The notes: a model not told the origin generated them from the sequence alone. A stretch of 64,000 nucleotides of DNA from Nectonema munidae (GCA_030549495.1 JAUIRK010000947.1:438001-502000), one strand, 5' to 3'. Shown: positions 47,610-59,843, counted from the first letter of the stretch. Numbers and translations: made by a program.

Positions 47610-48780
47610 AGTAACTATCGATTCCACATACGTCTTGGTTGAATTTCAAGTTGGTGAACAATTTTTGAGCATTTTCAATTGAAAAATTTGAGGACTGCGA
47701 TTTTTCAACAATATCCGCAAGCTGTAAATAATTTTGTTTAATCAAAAAAAATTGCTTTGTGAGTTATTTACACATTTTTTTTGCTCTTTATACCAAAATT
47801 TTACCATCACTTTTGAAATTAACAATTTCTGTCACCTGGCATAAATTGTCAGCGTAGTATGCTGCAGCTCTAAGCCAGGTTGCGCATCTTGTTACCACAG
47901 GACACGGTGGAAATCCAATTAATTTGAAAAGATTTCGCCTTTTTTTGTTTTTCACTGTAGCTGCCTTTACCGATGATATTAAATCGTCTACTTCTTGGAA
48001 GTAGCCCTTAACTTTCATGCTACAATTATGAATAAGATGGCAGAAACAGGTCACATGAAAAAGTCTATCGTATTTTTTTTTCATATCACTAGCACAACTT
48101 AAGCTGTAAGAAGCTGCATCTGTTAATAGCAACAAAAAAATTTTTCATCCACTTTGAAATCAATTAAGGTTTTTTCGATGATCTCTTTAAGAATCTCGCT
48201 ACCCAAATTCTTATCGATCGCTTCACAGTTGGTTGAATAAGCCTTTATTGGCTTATCGATCGAGCCAATTAAAGTTTTGACAAAAAATTGATTCAAAACC
48301 TGACTTTCATCTATTACTAAAAACATTTGCTTCTTTGTTAGTTTCTCTTTGATCTCATTAAGATTTTCTTCGACGAGTTTATTCAATACAAGTCGGCTAG
48401 GCTAGATGATACTGATGGTATATTGTAGCCTAAACTTTGAAAAAACATGCGGATGGAAGGATGTGAAAGTTTATGTAAGGGTATGTTGGATTCTAGAAAA
48501 GAAACGATGACACCTTCAGAAAAAACATTTTTTAACAGGTGTAGCAAAATTTTGTATAGACGAAGTAGAGGAAAGGGAAGCGAAAAATTTCTGATGCTTT
48601 TTGCTTTTTCTATGACTTTCAACGAAAAAAGTTTTTCCTATTTTAACATTGACTTTGCAAAGTTTGCCAAACAGCTCTTTATTATCGTTCTCGAATTCTT
48701 TCGTGTATTTCGAAACTAAAGTATTGACTTTCGATGAATATGTTTTTGCAGGTTTAGGCATGATTGACAAAATTTTATAT
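47610..48780 (-). mobile_element. hAT transposase (CGGBP1-like clade), relatively well preserved
   Basis: Reading the - strand from about 48762: MPKPAKTYSSKVNTLVSKY, then FFVESHRKSKKHQKF, a BED/CGGBP1-type zinc-finger tail. KLSHPSIRMFFQSLGYNIPS follows, then MFLVIDESQVLNQFFVKTLI (first catalytic Asp), LLTDAASYSLSCASDMKKKY and LFHVTCFCHLIHNCSMKVKG. VVTRCATWLRAAAYY comes next, and SIENAQKLFTNLKFNQD after 47760. Only about four frame breaks separate long open stretches (79-115 codons), so this is the youngest-looking transposase in the window. The C-terminal dimerisation end is missing. Confidence 0.85.
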
Positions 48781-49679
48781 GTCTTAAAAAGAAATATTTG
48801 ATTATTTCTATCTATTTTTATCATTCTATTGATATTGATATTTGATATTAAATAATTATTTAATATTGATATTTAAAACTAAATTTTAATAATTTTTTCA
48901 TTTTAGGTCACCTGAGGGCGGAAAAAAAAATCGAAAACTGGGTGTTTAAAAAAAAATTTTCTTTGATTTTGTGAAAACATTTTTTCTCAAATCGGATTTT
49001 TCGATTTTTATTTTTGAAATTTGAAAGTTTTGAAAAAAATGTGACTTTATGAATTTTTTTTGACATATCGAATTTTTTTTTACCTAACATAAATTTTTTT
49101 TGACTTTATTGACTTAATAAAAATTATAAAGAAAATTAGGTGCTGAATCGAATGAGCATAATTAGAAATCGCCTTGTTCAGCGCAAAAATTTTTTTTACT
49201 TTATTGACTTTTGTTCGCCCTGCTTATTAAAAAAGAATTATAAGCAAATTTTGTTTTTATTATTCTTCTCATAAAAGTTTCGCATCAAAGGTAATTTCTA
49301 AACAAACAACTTTATAAATACACACATGCACTCAAATTGGTACAAATTCAAAAAGTCTGGTGTATCATACATTCTAGTTTTAATTTCATATATATTATTT
49401 TATTTCTATATATATGAAATCCCTAACATTATCTGCAGGATACTTCATCCGGATGGATTAATTTCCCTTTGAAGACCTTTAGATTGCAGTTTACCATTTT
49501 GATATTTTATGCATTTTGATAGGCGCAGAACTCTAAAAAAAGCTTATGATACTTCAATTTGTCTCTAAATGCTAGGAAGTTTAACGTTATTCTTTTTGAT
49601 CCTCATCACAAACTTATTTGTCTTTGTTTTTTTTGTCTCTGAAACGAAAAGTTTATCACAAGGGAAGAGAATTGCTAAT

Positions 49680-50920
49680 AAATGAAAAGGAGATCATAGA
49701 ATTGATCTATGCTGAAAATTCAGATGATGATTTTTCAAACTTAACGATGCTATTGATAACATACAAGCTTTGAATTCTGGTGATGAAGTTGGATGTAGAA
49801 TTGTAATAATATCCTAAAAAACACTTTTTCAAGATTTGGAGCAATTTGTGCAAGAAAATCTTAATGTGGAGTGGAGTACTAAAGAAATACATAATACATG
49901 TATTCCAATTGTAAAAAATCCTTTTGAATATGGTAAATTTTTGACAAAGTTTCTCGAACTAGTATGTTTTTCTAATATTAATGACAAATTTCATGTTTTC
50001 AAAGAAGTGACAATGTTTAATACTTTGATAAGAGAACTCATTTTAGTTGCAACTCAAAGATATGCCCAACAAAAAGGTATCGTTTTTCTTACGAATAATC
50101 ATGAAATTTCAGCGTTTATTGAAACGCACCTTGTGTTTGGCTATAATTGGCTAGCGGCAATTAGAAGCTATTGGTCAAGAGACAAAAGCGTGAATGCAAG
50201 TTATATATAAAATTTTATGACATACTGTAAATTTGCAAAAATTAAGCCTTATTTACATTTCAATAATAATAATAATAATAATGGAGCTTATAAAGTAAGA
50301 CCCATTTTCAAACATATTTTATCCTAAAAAAATCAAAGAAAATGATAAAATGCCAAGGTAAATGTGATATAAAATTTACAAGTTTATTTTACAAGTAAAA
50401 TAAAGCAGTATGTTAAATGCATACCCATTAAGTGGGGGTTCACATGTTTGGTTAGAGCTGGTGTTTCACTACATCAGATTGAACCATACGTTGGTAAAGA
50501 GAAGGATACATAGCAATCCCTGGGAGACACTGTTTCTCATTTATATTTTGATAACTTTTTTTTAACTGTGAAATGCTCCATGATAAAGGTGTTATGGCAA
50601 CTAGCATGATACGCACGAATAGAAAATTACTTCCTCACTCTTTGAAAAGTGACAACAAGGATATGAAAAAAGGTGAAACTGTCTGTCATCAAAGAACGGA
50701 TTGTAAGATTGCAAATAGTTCGATATCAAGGCCATAACAGTCATATCAAATTACATGAAGCTGAGGAAAAAAAGAAAGAGTGGTGAAAAAGATGGCCTCA
50801 TTCAGACAATGATTGCTAACAATATTTGCCTGGGAGTTGATTTCTCAAACCAGTACAAAAGCTACTACAATTATCATCATCGGTTTAATTATATCTACAA
50901 ATCAGTAACAAATTAATTTT
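49680..50920 (+). mobile_element. piggyBac transposase relic, copy 3
   Basis: An open stretch from 49836 reads NPFEYGKFLTKF, then ELILVATQRYAQQKGIVFLT and YNWLAAIRSYWSRDKSVNA, the N-terminal piggyBac domain (TNxYA and LRDYWS motifs). 50435-50530 keeps worn VRAGVSLHQIEPYVGKEK; 50575-50690 reads MLHDKGVMATSMIRTNRKLL, then SDNKDMKKGE, as in GVxATGTIRxNRxxLP. 50790-50900 keeps a worn NxxMGVDxxDQY-like block (NICLGVDFSNQYKS). A CATAATAATAAT run interrupts it near 50260-50280. Many frame changes. Its sequence differs from copies 1 and 2. Confidence 0.82.
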
Positions 50921-51042
50921 TGAAGGTAAGAATACTTTATATATATATATTATATAGTAAATGTAAAATTAGTATATAACTTATTTTTGTACATAAACAT
51001 CCATGGATGTGTACACACTACACACATATACATTGACACACA

Positions 51043-51338
51043 CGTATGGACAGGGCCGGCCCTAGTGTTCGCGGGGCCCTAAGCAAAATGAATTGCGCGG
51101 GGCCCAATGTGGGTATAGGAAAAATGGATTAAAAGTGAGAAATAAGATTTTGAAAAAAAGAAAAGGGATTTGTTTGATTACTTTTTCATTAACACAAAAT
51201 GACGATCAAAGTAACTTTACTTTGCGAACCTTGCATTTAGCGAAATCATACACTATATCATCAAAATGAAAATGAAAAGCTCGGGGCCCACTGCGGCCGC
51301 ATAAGTTGCAGTGGCCTAAGGCCGGCGTTGCGTACGGA
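51043..51338. mobile_element. Complete hAT-type MITE with 8-bp target duplication
   Basis: The element (51051-51330, 280 bp) starts CAGGGCCGGCCCTAGTG and ends AAGGCCGGCGTTG, inverted and similar. It is flanked by CGTATGGA (51043-51050) and CGTACGGA (51331-51338), an 8-bp target duplication with one difference, as hAT elements make. GC-rich ends with GCGGGGCCC contrast with an AT-rich middle. No transposase coding. Confidence 0.85.
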
Positions 51339-51557
51339 CGATATATACATACGCGGACACAAATTTACAACTTACAGATATAAACGTATATGGCGAATAG
51401 CTGTATTTTCTAATTATTTAGACATGGTTGCTTTGAATACTTCAAACATTGTTATGAATAACTCTCCTCAATCTGGGTGTGGAAGCTGTGAAAAAATAAT
51501 AAACTCTTTTTGTTTTCAAATCGCTAAAAATGCAATGAAAATCAGAGTCAAACTTAC

Positions 51558-51656
51558 ATCAATAACTTATGAAGCTTGATCATTTCTTGCTCTTTATGAG
51601 TATTCGTAACAAGCTGAAGAAACTCCTGTCTCATCATCAAGAGGTCCTTGTGTAAT
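51558..51656 (-). CDS. Orphan coding exon, helical/coiled-coil-like
   Basis: Acceptor GGTTTGCAG at 51657 and donor GAT|GTAAGT at 51557 bracket 99 bases with a single open frame: LHKDLLMMRQEFLQLVTNTH, then KEQEMIKLHKLL. The composition (Leu, Lys, Gln, Met, heptad-like Leu spacing) suggests a helix or coiled coil. Splice sites are strong and codon composition resembles the MCM3 exons. No partner exon was found in 43-60 kb, so the gene is not identified; it could be a real exon of an undetected gene or a leftover of one. Confidence 0.45.
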
Positions 51657-52385
51657 CTGCAAACCAAATGGCATTAAAATATATTAAAAGTGCTTATCTT
51701 GCTGAAACAATGCCTGCAAGGAACACTCTGAAGTTATAGGTAAAAATTGTAAATATCTTTTTTATAATATGTATTGTTAATTTTCTTCCACTATTTTGAA
51801 TTTTGAAACTTTATTATACAATAAAAATTCATTTTCATTTTGAAATCTCAGTAAATTTTTATAAAAGGCCTAACAGACTGCACTTAGCCTTTCGTGGTAT
51901 ACATTTTGAAATAGTCTGATTTATAGTGAAATTTTTTTTGGAAATTTTATTTTGATTGATTTTAGTAACTATTTTTTTAATTTTCATGGTGTTCATTTTA
52001 AGTATTTAGATTAGGACATGCGCCTAAAATGCAATTAGAGATTTTTCAGTTACAAAATTAGAGATGTTTTCTAGTTAGAGAAGCTTACTTGTGATCTTAT
52101 TTTGTGTTTAAATGAGATATACATTCGGTTTGGTTTTATGTGTTTATAGGATTAATTACACACATCATATAACTCTTGATTATTTATCAGCAACGAATCA
52201 AACTAAAGATTAAAATGTCAATCAATGCATCACGATTTGAGGTTCGCTTTCCACAAGATTACCAACATCTTTGGAATGCTATTTCGAACTTTCAAAATTT
52301 GACAACAATAAAAAAAATTGCAATTCTATATTAGTGGTCTGGGAAGGCCATGGGAGATAGAAATAAATAAAAATAGTATATAGAG

Positions 52386-52480
52386 CAGGGTTTCCCAGCG
52401 GCAACCATGTAGACACTAGAGACCCATGAGGAGTCCGTAGAAAAATTCAAGAGGACTAGGCAGGATTTGAATAAAAAGTT
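52386..52480 (+). mobile_element. hAT-like terminus fragment
   Basis: CAGGGTTTCCCAGCGGCAACC, then GACCCATGAGGAGTCCGTAG resembles hAT ends of the CAGTGTTTCTCAACC...GGACCC type. No partner end is found. Confidence 0.35.
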
Positions 52481-53308
52481 TGTTGAAGACACACTTATAT
52501 GTTGGCGTATTCTTATTTGGGTGTATGGTGTTAATTTATTTCACACTTTAGTATTTATCCTAAATGAATAATGCCTTTGTTGTCATGACAACTTTATTGT
52601 TTTATTGTGACCGTGATGTAGTAAGCCCTATTGACACTTTTTATATCTCGTTCTATTCTCTTTCACTATGGTAAGAATTCTTTTGTTCGCGACAAGGAAC
52701 TCATTTTATTAAACTTGATTTAATAAGCTAAGAGGTTTTATTGTATTCAGTCCGTTAATACCCTAAAAAATTGTAAGTCTGACTTGTTCATGACCCAGAG
52801 TTAGAAAAAATCTGTTTTCCCCTTGAGAGCTAGCGCTTTTTGTTCCAATTTTTCAGTTCTAAATTTTATTAAATTAACTGAATCACCTCACTGACCCTTT
52901 ACTGCATTCTACATAGCGAGAACTTATCAACAAAAAACTTGAAAGGTCAGCTTTAAATGACCTTCTTAAATCCGAGGTTTGCGCAGTGTATATAACTAAA
53001 TTAAAAGCTACCTAAGTTATACTCTTTCAAAAAGGTTTTAAATATGAGAATTTCAAAACGGGTGTTATATCCTTGTGAAGTATGGTGACGTTCTCGTTTT
53101 AAGTGCTTTAAAGCTAATGATATGAATCTCTTCAAAGCCACACATTTGATCAAAACTTTTATCAATAAACGAAATAACAAAATTAACCACTTTTATGGTT
53201 TTATTAGTATGGACGAGCCGGAGGGGAAGATTATTTTAATTTTTCGAATCAAATGCTACGCAAATTGAAAAAGGTTTACAACTTTTTTAAATATGGAAAC
53301 CAGCTTTA

Positions 53309-53520
53309 ATTTTTTGGAAAAAACGAATACTATTAAAATTTGTTATAAATAAAAAATTTTTTAGGATAATATTTTTAGCGGAGGCCCAATTTCTTTCAGT
53401 GGGGCGTCGAACGAGACTATGAAAATGGCGGTGATTGATTGCATGCAAGAACTGAATGAGGAGAATGTAACGAATCATTTGGTATTTCTGCATGGCGACT
53501 TCGATGTTAGATTTCATATA
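53309..53520 (+). other. Orphan exon-like patch
   Basis: After ATTTTTTAG at 53362, about 145 bases are much richer in GC and open: FSGGPISFSGASNETMKMAV, then IDCMQELNEENVTNHLVFLH. A GTTAGA donor would end it near 53508. The opposite strand is also open (76 codons), so direction is uncertain. No family recognised. It may belong to the same unknown gene as, or be independent of, the exon at 51558-51656, which is on the other strand. Confidence 0.35.
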
Positions 53521-53559
53521 TTTGTAATACTAATGACCAAAGCACGAGAAAAATAACTT

Positions 53560-54360
53560 TAAATGTATAATAAAATAGACATTATTTAATTGACTTTATT
53601 AGCCAAAAAATTAAAAAAATTGAATTAAAAAAGTGAATATATAAAACGTTTATTCATTAAAATAATAAGGATATATTTAACAAATTTGAGCTTGCATCAT
53701 GAATATCATAATTAAATTCATGATAAGATATTTGCAAACAATTTCATCATTAAAATCTCGACGTCTCCTCAATACATTGTTTTAAGCATGGAAAAACTTC
53801 TTTCCACTTTCATTGAAATATCATAAAGAGATGAAAAGTGTTTCCTTTGCTTTATCGATCGATAATAAGGCCATGGATCAGAAAAGGTTTTCAACATACC
53901 GGGAAGCTGATTTAAACCAAGCTGCCCAGAATTAGGTGGAAAGCAAATTTTACGAAAAATTAACTATCAAAATTTTGATGCTAGCAAGCAAGTCCTCTAC
54001 ACTTTCAAACTTGGATCTGATATTGAGAGGACAATTATATGCATTAAATTGTGCTATGCAGAAAACCTGGAATAAGTAAGGATACAAAATTTCTAACGTT
54101 TTTCCAGCCTTCTTCATGCATGTTACGGCATCACTTATAAGAAGTGCCAAATTTCCTCTATATTTCTATATATTTGACTATATCAGCAATTAATTGAGTT
54201 ATTTTTTTTGGCTATTTACAGAGTAAGTACAACAAATGCACTTTTTTTGGTAATTTCAAATCACCAAGAAAAATATTTTCATGGTATCCAAACGAAGATT
54301 CATCTACAAGCATAAAAAAGAGTTATCTTTACTTTTTCTTTGAACTTTTCTTTCATATTA
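53560..54360 (-). mobile_element. hAT transposase relic (CGGBP1-like clade), worn
   Basis: The - strand reads LVDESSFGYHENIFLGDLKL near 54310-54250, then ISDAVTCMKKAGKTLEILYP and NIRSKFESVEDLLASIKI at 54140-53960. At 53830-53760 SLYDISMKVERSFSMLKT corresponds to the C-terminal dimerisation block (T-x-x-DVERSFS). These are colinear with the copy at 47610-48780 but far more diverged, with many stops. Confidence 0.68.
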
Positions 54361-56470
54361 TCAGCAAGATTTGCGGTATAGGACTTGCGCTTGGACAATT
54401 CTAGAACATCAATTTAAACAAATCTTTAATTGAAGGATGATTTAGTTTTTTTAAATATTGGATGTTAATAAACTTACATTAAATACATCAATTGAAGACC
54501 ATTCACTCTTAATACATTCATGTAAAGAAAAGTCTCACTCAAAACAGTCGTAGGAAGAAAAAGCAGCCTCAAGTTCTATTAAAATGTTTTTCTACTCCGT
54601 TACTCACAAGAATAGTTTATTTAAAGAAGGAAAAAATCATTCAAAAATGTTATTTCACTAATAAAAAATCAAGTTAAAGAATTTTCAAAATAAATGGATC
54701 GCTTATATCCAAACATATATTAAAAAATGCGTTACTTTAAAATCTTTCTCTACACATAAATTCTTGAAAATAAGAATTCATAAAACGTTTCCGTCATCCA
54801 CGCATATTTTCGATGTAATATTTTTGTTCATTCCAATTTGATTCAATTTGTTGAGTGTGTACTCCATTTTCAGAATTTGAAAACCTAAAGTATTCATATG
54901 AAGAACAATCAGGATTTTGCGTTTGTGGGGATTGTTCCACCCGTGATTCAAAGTTTCTATCACTTTTTCAGAAAGTTGTTTCGCCAACAAATGAATGAAC
55001 TGAAAAATATGCTGACTTCACTATCCAACAAAATTTAATAAAAAATTTTTTACATTTGTTGTAGAGTATGCTAATATTATCTTGAAAAATTCAAATTTAC
55101 TATTTATTTTTACTTTCAAAGTGTGGCTTTTAAGTAAATCAAAATTTTACTCTTTAAATATCATGAAAAAATAGGTTATTTTAATGAACTTCGAAACTGG
55201 AAATGGATGTCGAAAAAGATATTTATTAAGGTAAAATAAAATAGGGTTGAATTTTAAATTAAAAATGTTTGTGTAAGAATTTTTGTAAGAAAATATCATA
55301 CAATCCTTTGCTAGCGAGCACAAGTAGTCAGCGAGTAATGATGAAGAAAGTTTCCTTTATATGCTTCTTCCATTTTTTAAATCTGTTGATGAGGATTGTT
55401 CTCAATGTTACTCGAACACATCTGACGACATATTCATAGAAAAAAATGTAAATGAGAATCGAGGAAATAAATTTTGAGAGACATATTGCACCCATTTTTT
55501 TCGAAATATATCAAAAGATTTTTTACTAAATCGTTATAATTTGAAGTTCTATTTTTTCCAAAAAAGCCATTGACAACTTTGTTTGTTAGAACTAATGGAG
55601 AATTTAAAATGTTATTTGCTCCTATTTTACATTCATCACGTTCTGACTATGTTTTTACTATATAGTGCCATTCTTTTGCTCAAGAAAACAGCAAAACTTT
55701 GTATAACCAGTTAAAATAGTAATAGCTTTAAATCTGCAAATATTACACAAAGAAAATTTGTTGTAATGAAGGGCAAGTAAAAAAATTTCAAATTGCTATA
55801 GTTTTCTTTCAATTCTGTTGAGTAAGAAACAGGGAGAGGCGGTAACTTTTTTGCAATTTGTAATAATACAGCTTTTACACTGTTCAAAAAGACTAATTCT
55901 GAAGGGTTGTGATTCAATTAAAATTAAGCGAATAAAGTATCAATATCATTACAAGTAAAATGAAATTTCATTTAAAAAAAAGATTGAAAACTTTGAGAAC
56001 TTTTTCTGTAAAATGATACTTCAAAATTTCATTCATTCTCTCTTTTAATCTTGAAGCTAAAATTTCGTTTTCAAGTACAGTCTATTACTTTCCAAAGTAT
56101 TCTCGAAGAATTTTGGCGGCACAGTAAGCGGATTTGATTAGACTTTTATGTAGCCAGGTCAAAATTAAATTAAAGAGAAGTAAGTCAAAAAAGAAAGATC
56201 AGCTTTTATATTTTCTTGATTTTGTGCAAAATGTTATCTGAAATTTGCATAGATTTATATGAGCAAATGAACTTAGCTTAACTTGATTTACCGAATTTAT
56301 GAAAAACGCGTAAAGTCTTTAAATAATAATTATTATTTAAATATTAGAATTAGAGCTGGTTAAAATGTAAATAGAGGAAAAGCATTATTAAAATCTTTTG
56401 ATATAAAAAGTATTTTATGTGAATTAAGAATGAATGCTTTTAGAAATAAACTTTAAGCGTGTTTTGTGTG
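54361..56470. other. AT-rich stretch, no gene recognised
   Basis: Possible continuation of the hAT relic on the - strand to about 54990 (a 70-codon frame with MLAKQLSEKVIETLNHGW) is not convincing. The rest shows only composition-driven frames. Confidence 0.4.
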
Positions 56471-56471
56471 T

Positions 56472-56628
56472 GGGGCGTGAGTAGGGTTGGTTAGATGCCC
56501 GATCCGATAATTCAAGGTCTTCGGTTCCATCCTACATCAAGCCTGTTTTCCTCATAGTTCGATACAAACGGCGCAATTGTGCCTTCTCGATGAAAACACC
56601 CTATGGTAACATTTACTTTACTTTTTTT
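56472..56628 (+). mobile_element. tRNA-derived SINE, copy e (best preserved)
   Basis: GGCGTGAGTAGGGTTGGTTAG (A-box part), TCTTCGGTTCCATCC (B-box part), then the body CTCATAGTTCGATACAAACG and GCGCAATTGTGCCTTCTCG, then GATGAAAACACC and a TTTACTTTAC tail. About 135 bp plus tail. This copy shows all modules of the family. Confidence 0.8.
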
Positions 56629-56999
56629 TTGTTTATATTTTTATAAAAAATTTCAATTTAAAAATATGCTAGTCACTTGAGAGGATTATAAGTCATTGTT
56701 ATAATTTAACTTTTACATATGCAATGTATTTTTGTTATTAACAGAAAAATTAATGCCGAATTTGATTTCAAAATTACTATAATCCCGCAAAAAAAATTTC
56801 GCGAGTGTTGGCATCCTCGAAGGAGCTTTTTGTGAGTATAACGAGGTTGTGTGTGTGAAGAACTTAGCAGATTGATGAAACTACTATAATTAAGTGTTTT
56901 CCATCATGCTAGACTTTTGGAATCTAAAACTTCAAAAATTTTTAATAATATAAAAATCAAAAAGAAATCATTGTTGATGACATCTCTAACAAAATTTAT

Positions 57000-57395
57000 A
57001 AAACTTTGTATTGAATGACCTTTTTCAAACAAAATTACTCAAGCTACACGAAATAGAAAGCAACCCTCATTTGCATGAACAATGCATTGGAAGGGATCTT
57101 GATCCTAAAAATTTACTGAATGATGAATCTGGACCTAATATAACTAAAGAATCAAGAAGTTCTAAAGAGGATAAAGAAAAAGGAATTACAATTAAAGAAA
57201 CTGAAAGCTATCTTCTGAAAATCAAAAAATTTGCTGTAAAAAAAGGAAATACTGAATTTCTTGGAATAGTTGTTGTTTTGGAAAGCATAAATGAAAAAAA
57301 TGAAAAGTTAATAATCAATGGGAAAAACTACGATTTCAGAGTATTCCAAGCATGCCTGAATATTCTTATACTAGAGTATTACAAATTTACATAAA
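57000..57395 (+). other. Unrecognised open frame of about 126 codons
   Basis: Open from 57011 (no ATG at its start) to the stop at 57392-57394. It reads LHEIESNPHLHEQCIGRDLD, then IKETESYLLKIKKFAVKKGN and NEKNEKLIINGKNYDFRVFQ. It is hydrophilic with normal amino-acid mix, unlike the T-run shadows nearby. Upstream, the other frames stay partly coding-like (DDISNKIYKTLY), suggesting a frame break and hence a relic. No family match was recognised; a worn transposon protein is the simplest guess, a host exon the alternative. Confidence 0.35.
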
Positions 57396-57399
57396 AATA

Positions 57400-59540
57400 C
57401 ATTTTTTTGAAAACCTTTGTATCAACACCATTTTATTCCCAAAGGTGTCAGAAATAAACAGACTAGCTTTGGGTTGTATCACCTTACGGTACTCAATTAT
57501 TCATCTTTTTTGTGTCTTGCGGTAAACATATATTTTTCAATGAAAGATTAAAATAACAAAAAAAAACTCCAAAATAATTTATTTTATTTAATATCAAAAT
57601 TAAACAAAAGTTTAGCCGAAAGTCAAGATATAAATAAAATGAAATTTGCAAATTTTAAAAGAAGTTTTTTTGTTCATTATTTTTAAAAAAAAAATCCGAG
57701 TTAGGTCTAGGTGTTGAAAAGCGAGTTATCAATTTAGTTTAAAAATAGTAAGGCGTTTGAAAATTTTGATCGAAATATTTAACAATGCTAGTGTTTTGAA
57801 TATTCTGTTTTTTGGGAAACTTTTTTATCTCAAAACATTATTTCCAGATTGGACCCTCGGTAGTTGCTTGCAGAAGTGCCTTTCCATGATTTCTGTCGAT
57901 GATGATCTTAGATTTTTGTTACCTTGACTTTGAAATGATGGATGCTTGACTCAATTTATACATTACGTTTGGAATTAAAATACAAGAAAAAGTTGCCAAT
58001 TATTTGCAGAAGTATAGAAGTCATGAATAAATATATATCACGCCTTGATTTTACACTCTTTTATAACACTGGATGTGAAAATATATATAACAAAAAATTA
58101 ATGATATCAACACAATCGCTGACGTAAATTTGTATTGTCGTTATCTTTATCGTTAATTTCAAACACGTTTACTTCGTTATCGTTTTAGCGAAAGAGATAA
58201 CGATAATTCAACGAGAATGCCCTTATTTTCCGAACTTAAATAAGAGTGAATATTTCCCGAATGAGGTAAGTACCGCTTTGTGTATGTTGGAATTATATTT
58301 TGCTAGACCTTATCAACAAAATCGCTGAAATCAAAAATTCTAAATGAAGTCAAATTTTTTAATGGAATTGTATAGAACTTGACTATCATATAGCCAAAGT
58401 TATACCCGATCGAAATTTAATCACAGGATACATGGGTTTGCCAGACTGCTATTTGCAACTCAAAAGAAGGAAATAATAAGTTACATGAAATCAATTCAAA
58501 AATTAAATACATATGAACATAGTTTTTGTTGTTTCAAATAAATGCAAGAGCTAGCAGAAAGAAAATTTCAATTGTTGAAAATATAAATGACTTCATAATT
58601 CATTTTCAATTGATAAAAACACTTATTTCAAGTTCTCTAACACTAGGATACACTACCACTTAAAAATTAAAAGATTGGAAGTTAATATCACTCAAAAAGA
58701 TTATTATTTGAATTTTAAAAGTAACAAACATTATTTAGACAAATTTTTACAAAGTTGTCTTAACTTGTACATTTATCAAATCACATACACGGATAAATGC
58801 TAGTATAAAATGAGTTATAGTGAATTAAATTATGACCGCTTGACTCAATGTCTTAAGGTTTTTGGAGATGACTTTTGGAAAAAATTAATGGGCTCTGGCC
58901 AATCGATCTATTTTTTATAATACCCATCGGATTGATTACTACACGATCTACAGAGTTCATACACCATTGTGTTAATGAGTGCTCTACAAGGTATAGATAT
59001 AGCTTGTTTTCAAAGCATTTATGGTGTTGTTGCTTTATGATGAAAAGTGCTATTTTTGTTAAAATGTTTTTATTTGGATAAGTTAAAACGAGCAAGTATT
59101 GAAAAACCACTTAGTTTAAATCGAGGAAACGAAAGAATATCCTGCACTTTATTTTGATAAGTATTATTCATGGTAAACAAATGCACGGTGCAATTAATTC
59201 CTCAAAAACTTGTGTAGAAAACCATCTTCATTCTGTTATTTAAAGTCGAATAAATTTCCTTCACAGCAATTTTGCCCGCATCACTTTTTCAAAAATATAT
59301 TCAAAAAGTCAGAGAAGCGTGCAAAAATTTGAGTACCATTTTTTTTATTTCGCCAACTACTATAATCTCTTTTGCTTATTGCATCCAAATGTCTTTCATT
59401 CAAAATAAAACTTCTTTTCACTCAGAGTAAGCTTTAAGATTTTTTCTCAATTTTTTGGCATAATAGTATATGACTGGGATGGGCACATAAAAGAATAAAA
59501 AAAGTCATAAATTATTTTTAATGTCTTATAAAGAGCAACA
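57400..59540. other. AT-rich stretch, nothing firm
   Basis: A small inverted pair CGTTATCGTTTT / AGATAACGATAA lies at 58170-58210, looking like a transposon tip. Overlapping frames at 58853-59110 on both strands match nothing recognised. Confidence 0.4.
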
Positions 59541-59542
59541 AG

Positions 59543-59668
59543 TTAACCCTTTCATTACCAGAAAAATCAGACGATATTTATTAAAAAGCAGAAGAACTAT
59601 TTGAAAAAGCAGACGAAGGTAAAATTGTTTATGTATCATATATGATACACTCGTCATCAAAGGGTTAA
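59543..59668. mobile_element. TTAA-flanked piggyBac-type MITE with ATCATATATGAT palindrome
   Basis: TTAA (59543-59546) followed by CCCTTTCATTACC, and GTCATCAAAGGG followed by TTAA (59665-59668). The inner 118 bp contain the near-terminal palindrome GTATCATATATGATAC. Ends and target are diagnostic of the piggyBac superfamily. It is a different subfamily from the 2027-2141 element. Confidence 0.75.
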
Positions 59669-59769
59669 AATGTCTAAGTTTAAAATGTTTTTGTTTTGAA
59701 TCTAATTAAAAAGGCTTCTCCAACTGGGTAATACGGTTTGTGCACACACTCAAAAAATGATTTAGAGAA

Positions 59770-59843
59770 CAACTGGTTAATCATAAGAGCCAGATTGAGC
59801 AAAGAGCCGCTTGCGGCTTCCTGGCCACATTTGCCCACTACTG
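59770..59843. mobile_element. hAT right-end fragment
   Basis: The reverse complement begins CAGTAGTGGGCAAATGTGG, then CCAGGAAGCCGCAAGCGGC, the typical hAT end CAGTGGTGGGCAAA followed by a GCCGCAAGCGGC hairpin. No partner end seen. Confidence 0.5.

Noticed and set aside
58853-59110. Open frames on both strands (85 and 68 codons)
   Set aside because: Neither matches a recognised family and each mirrors the other; direction and reality cannot be supported.
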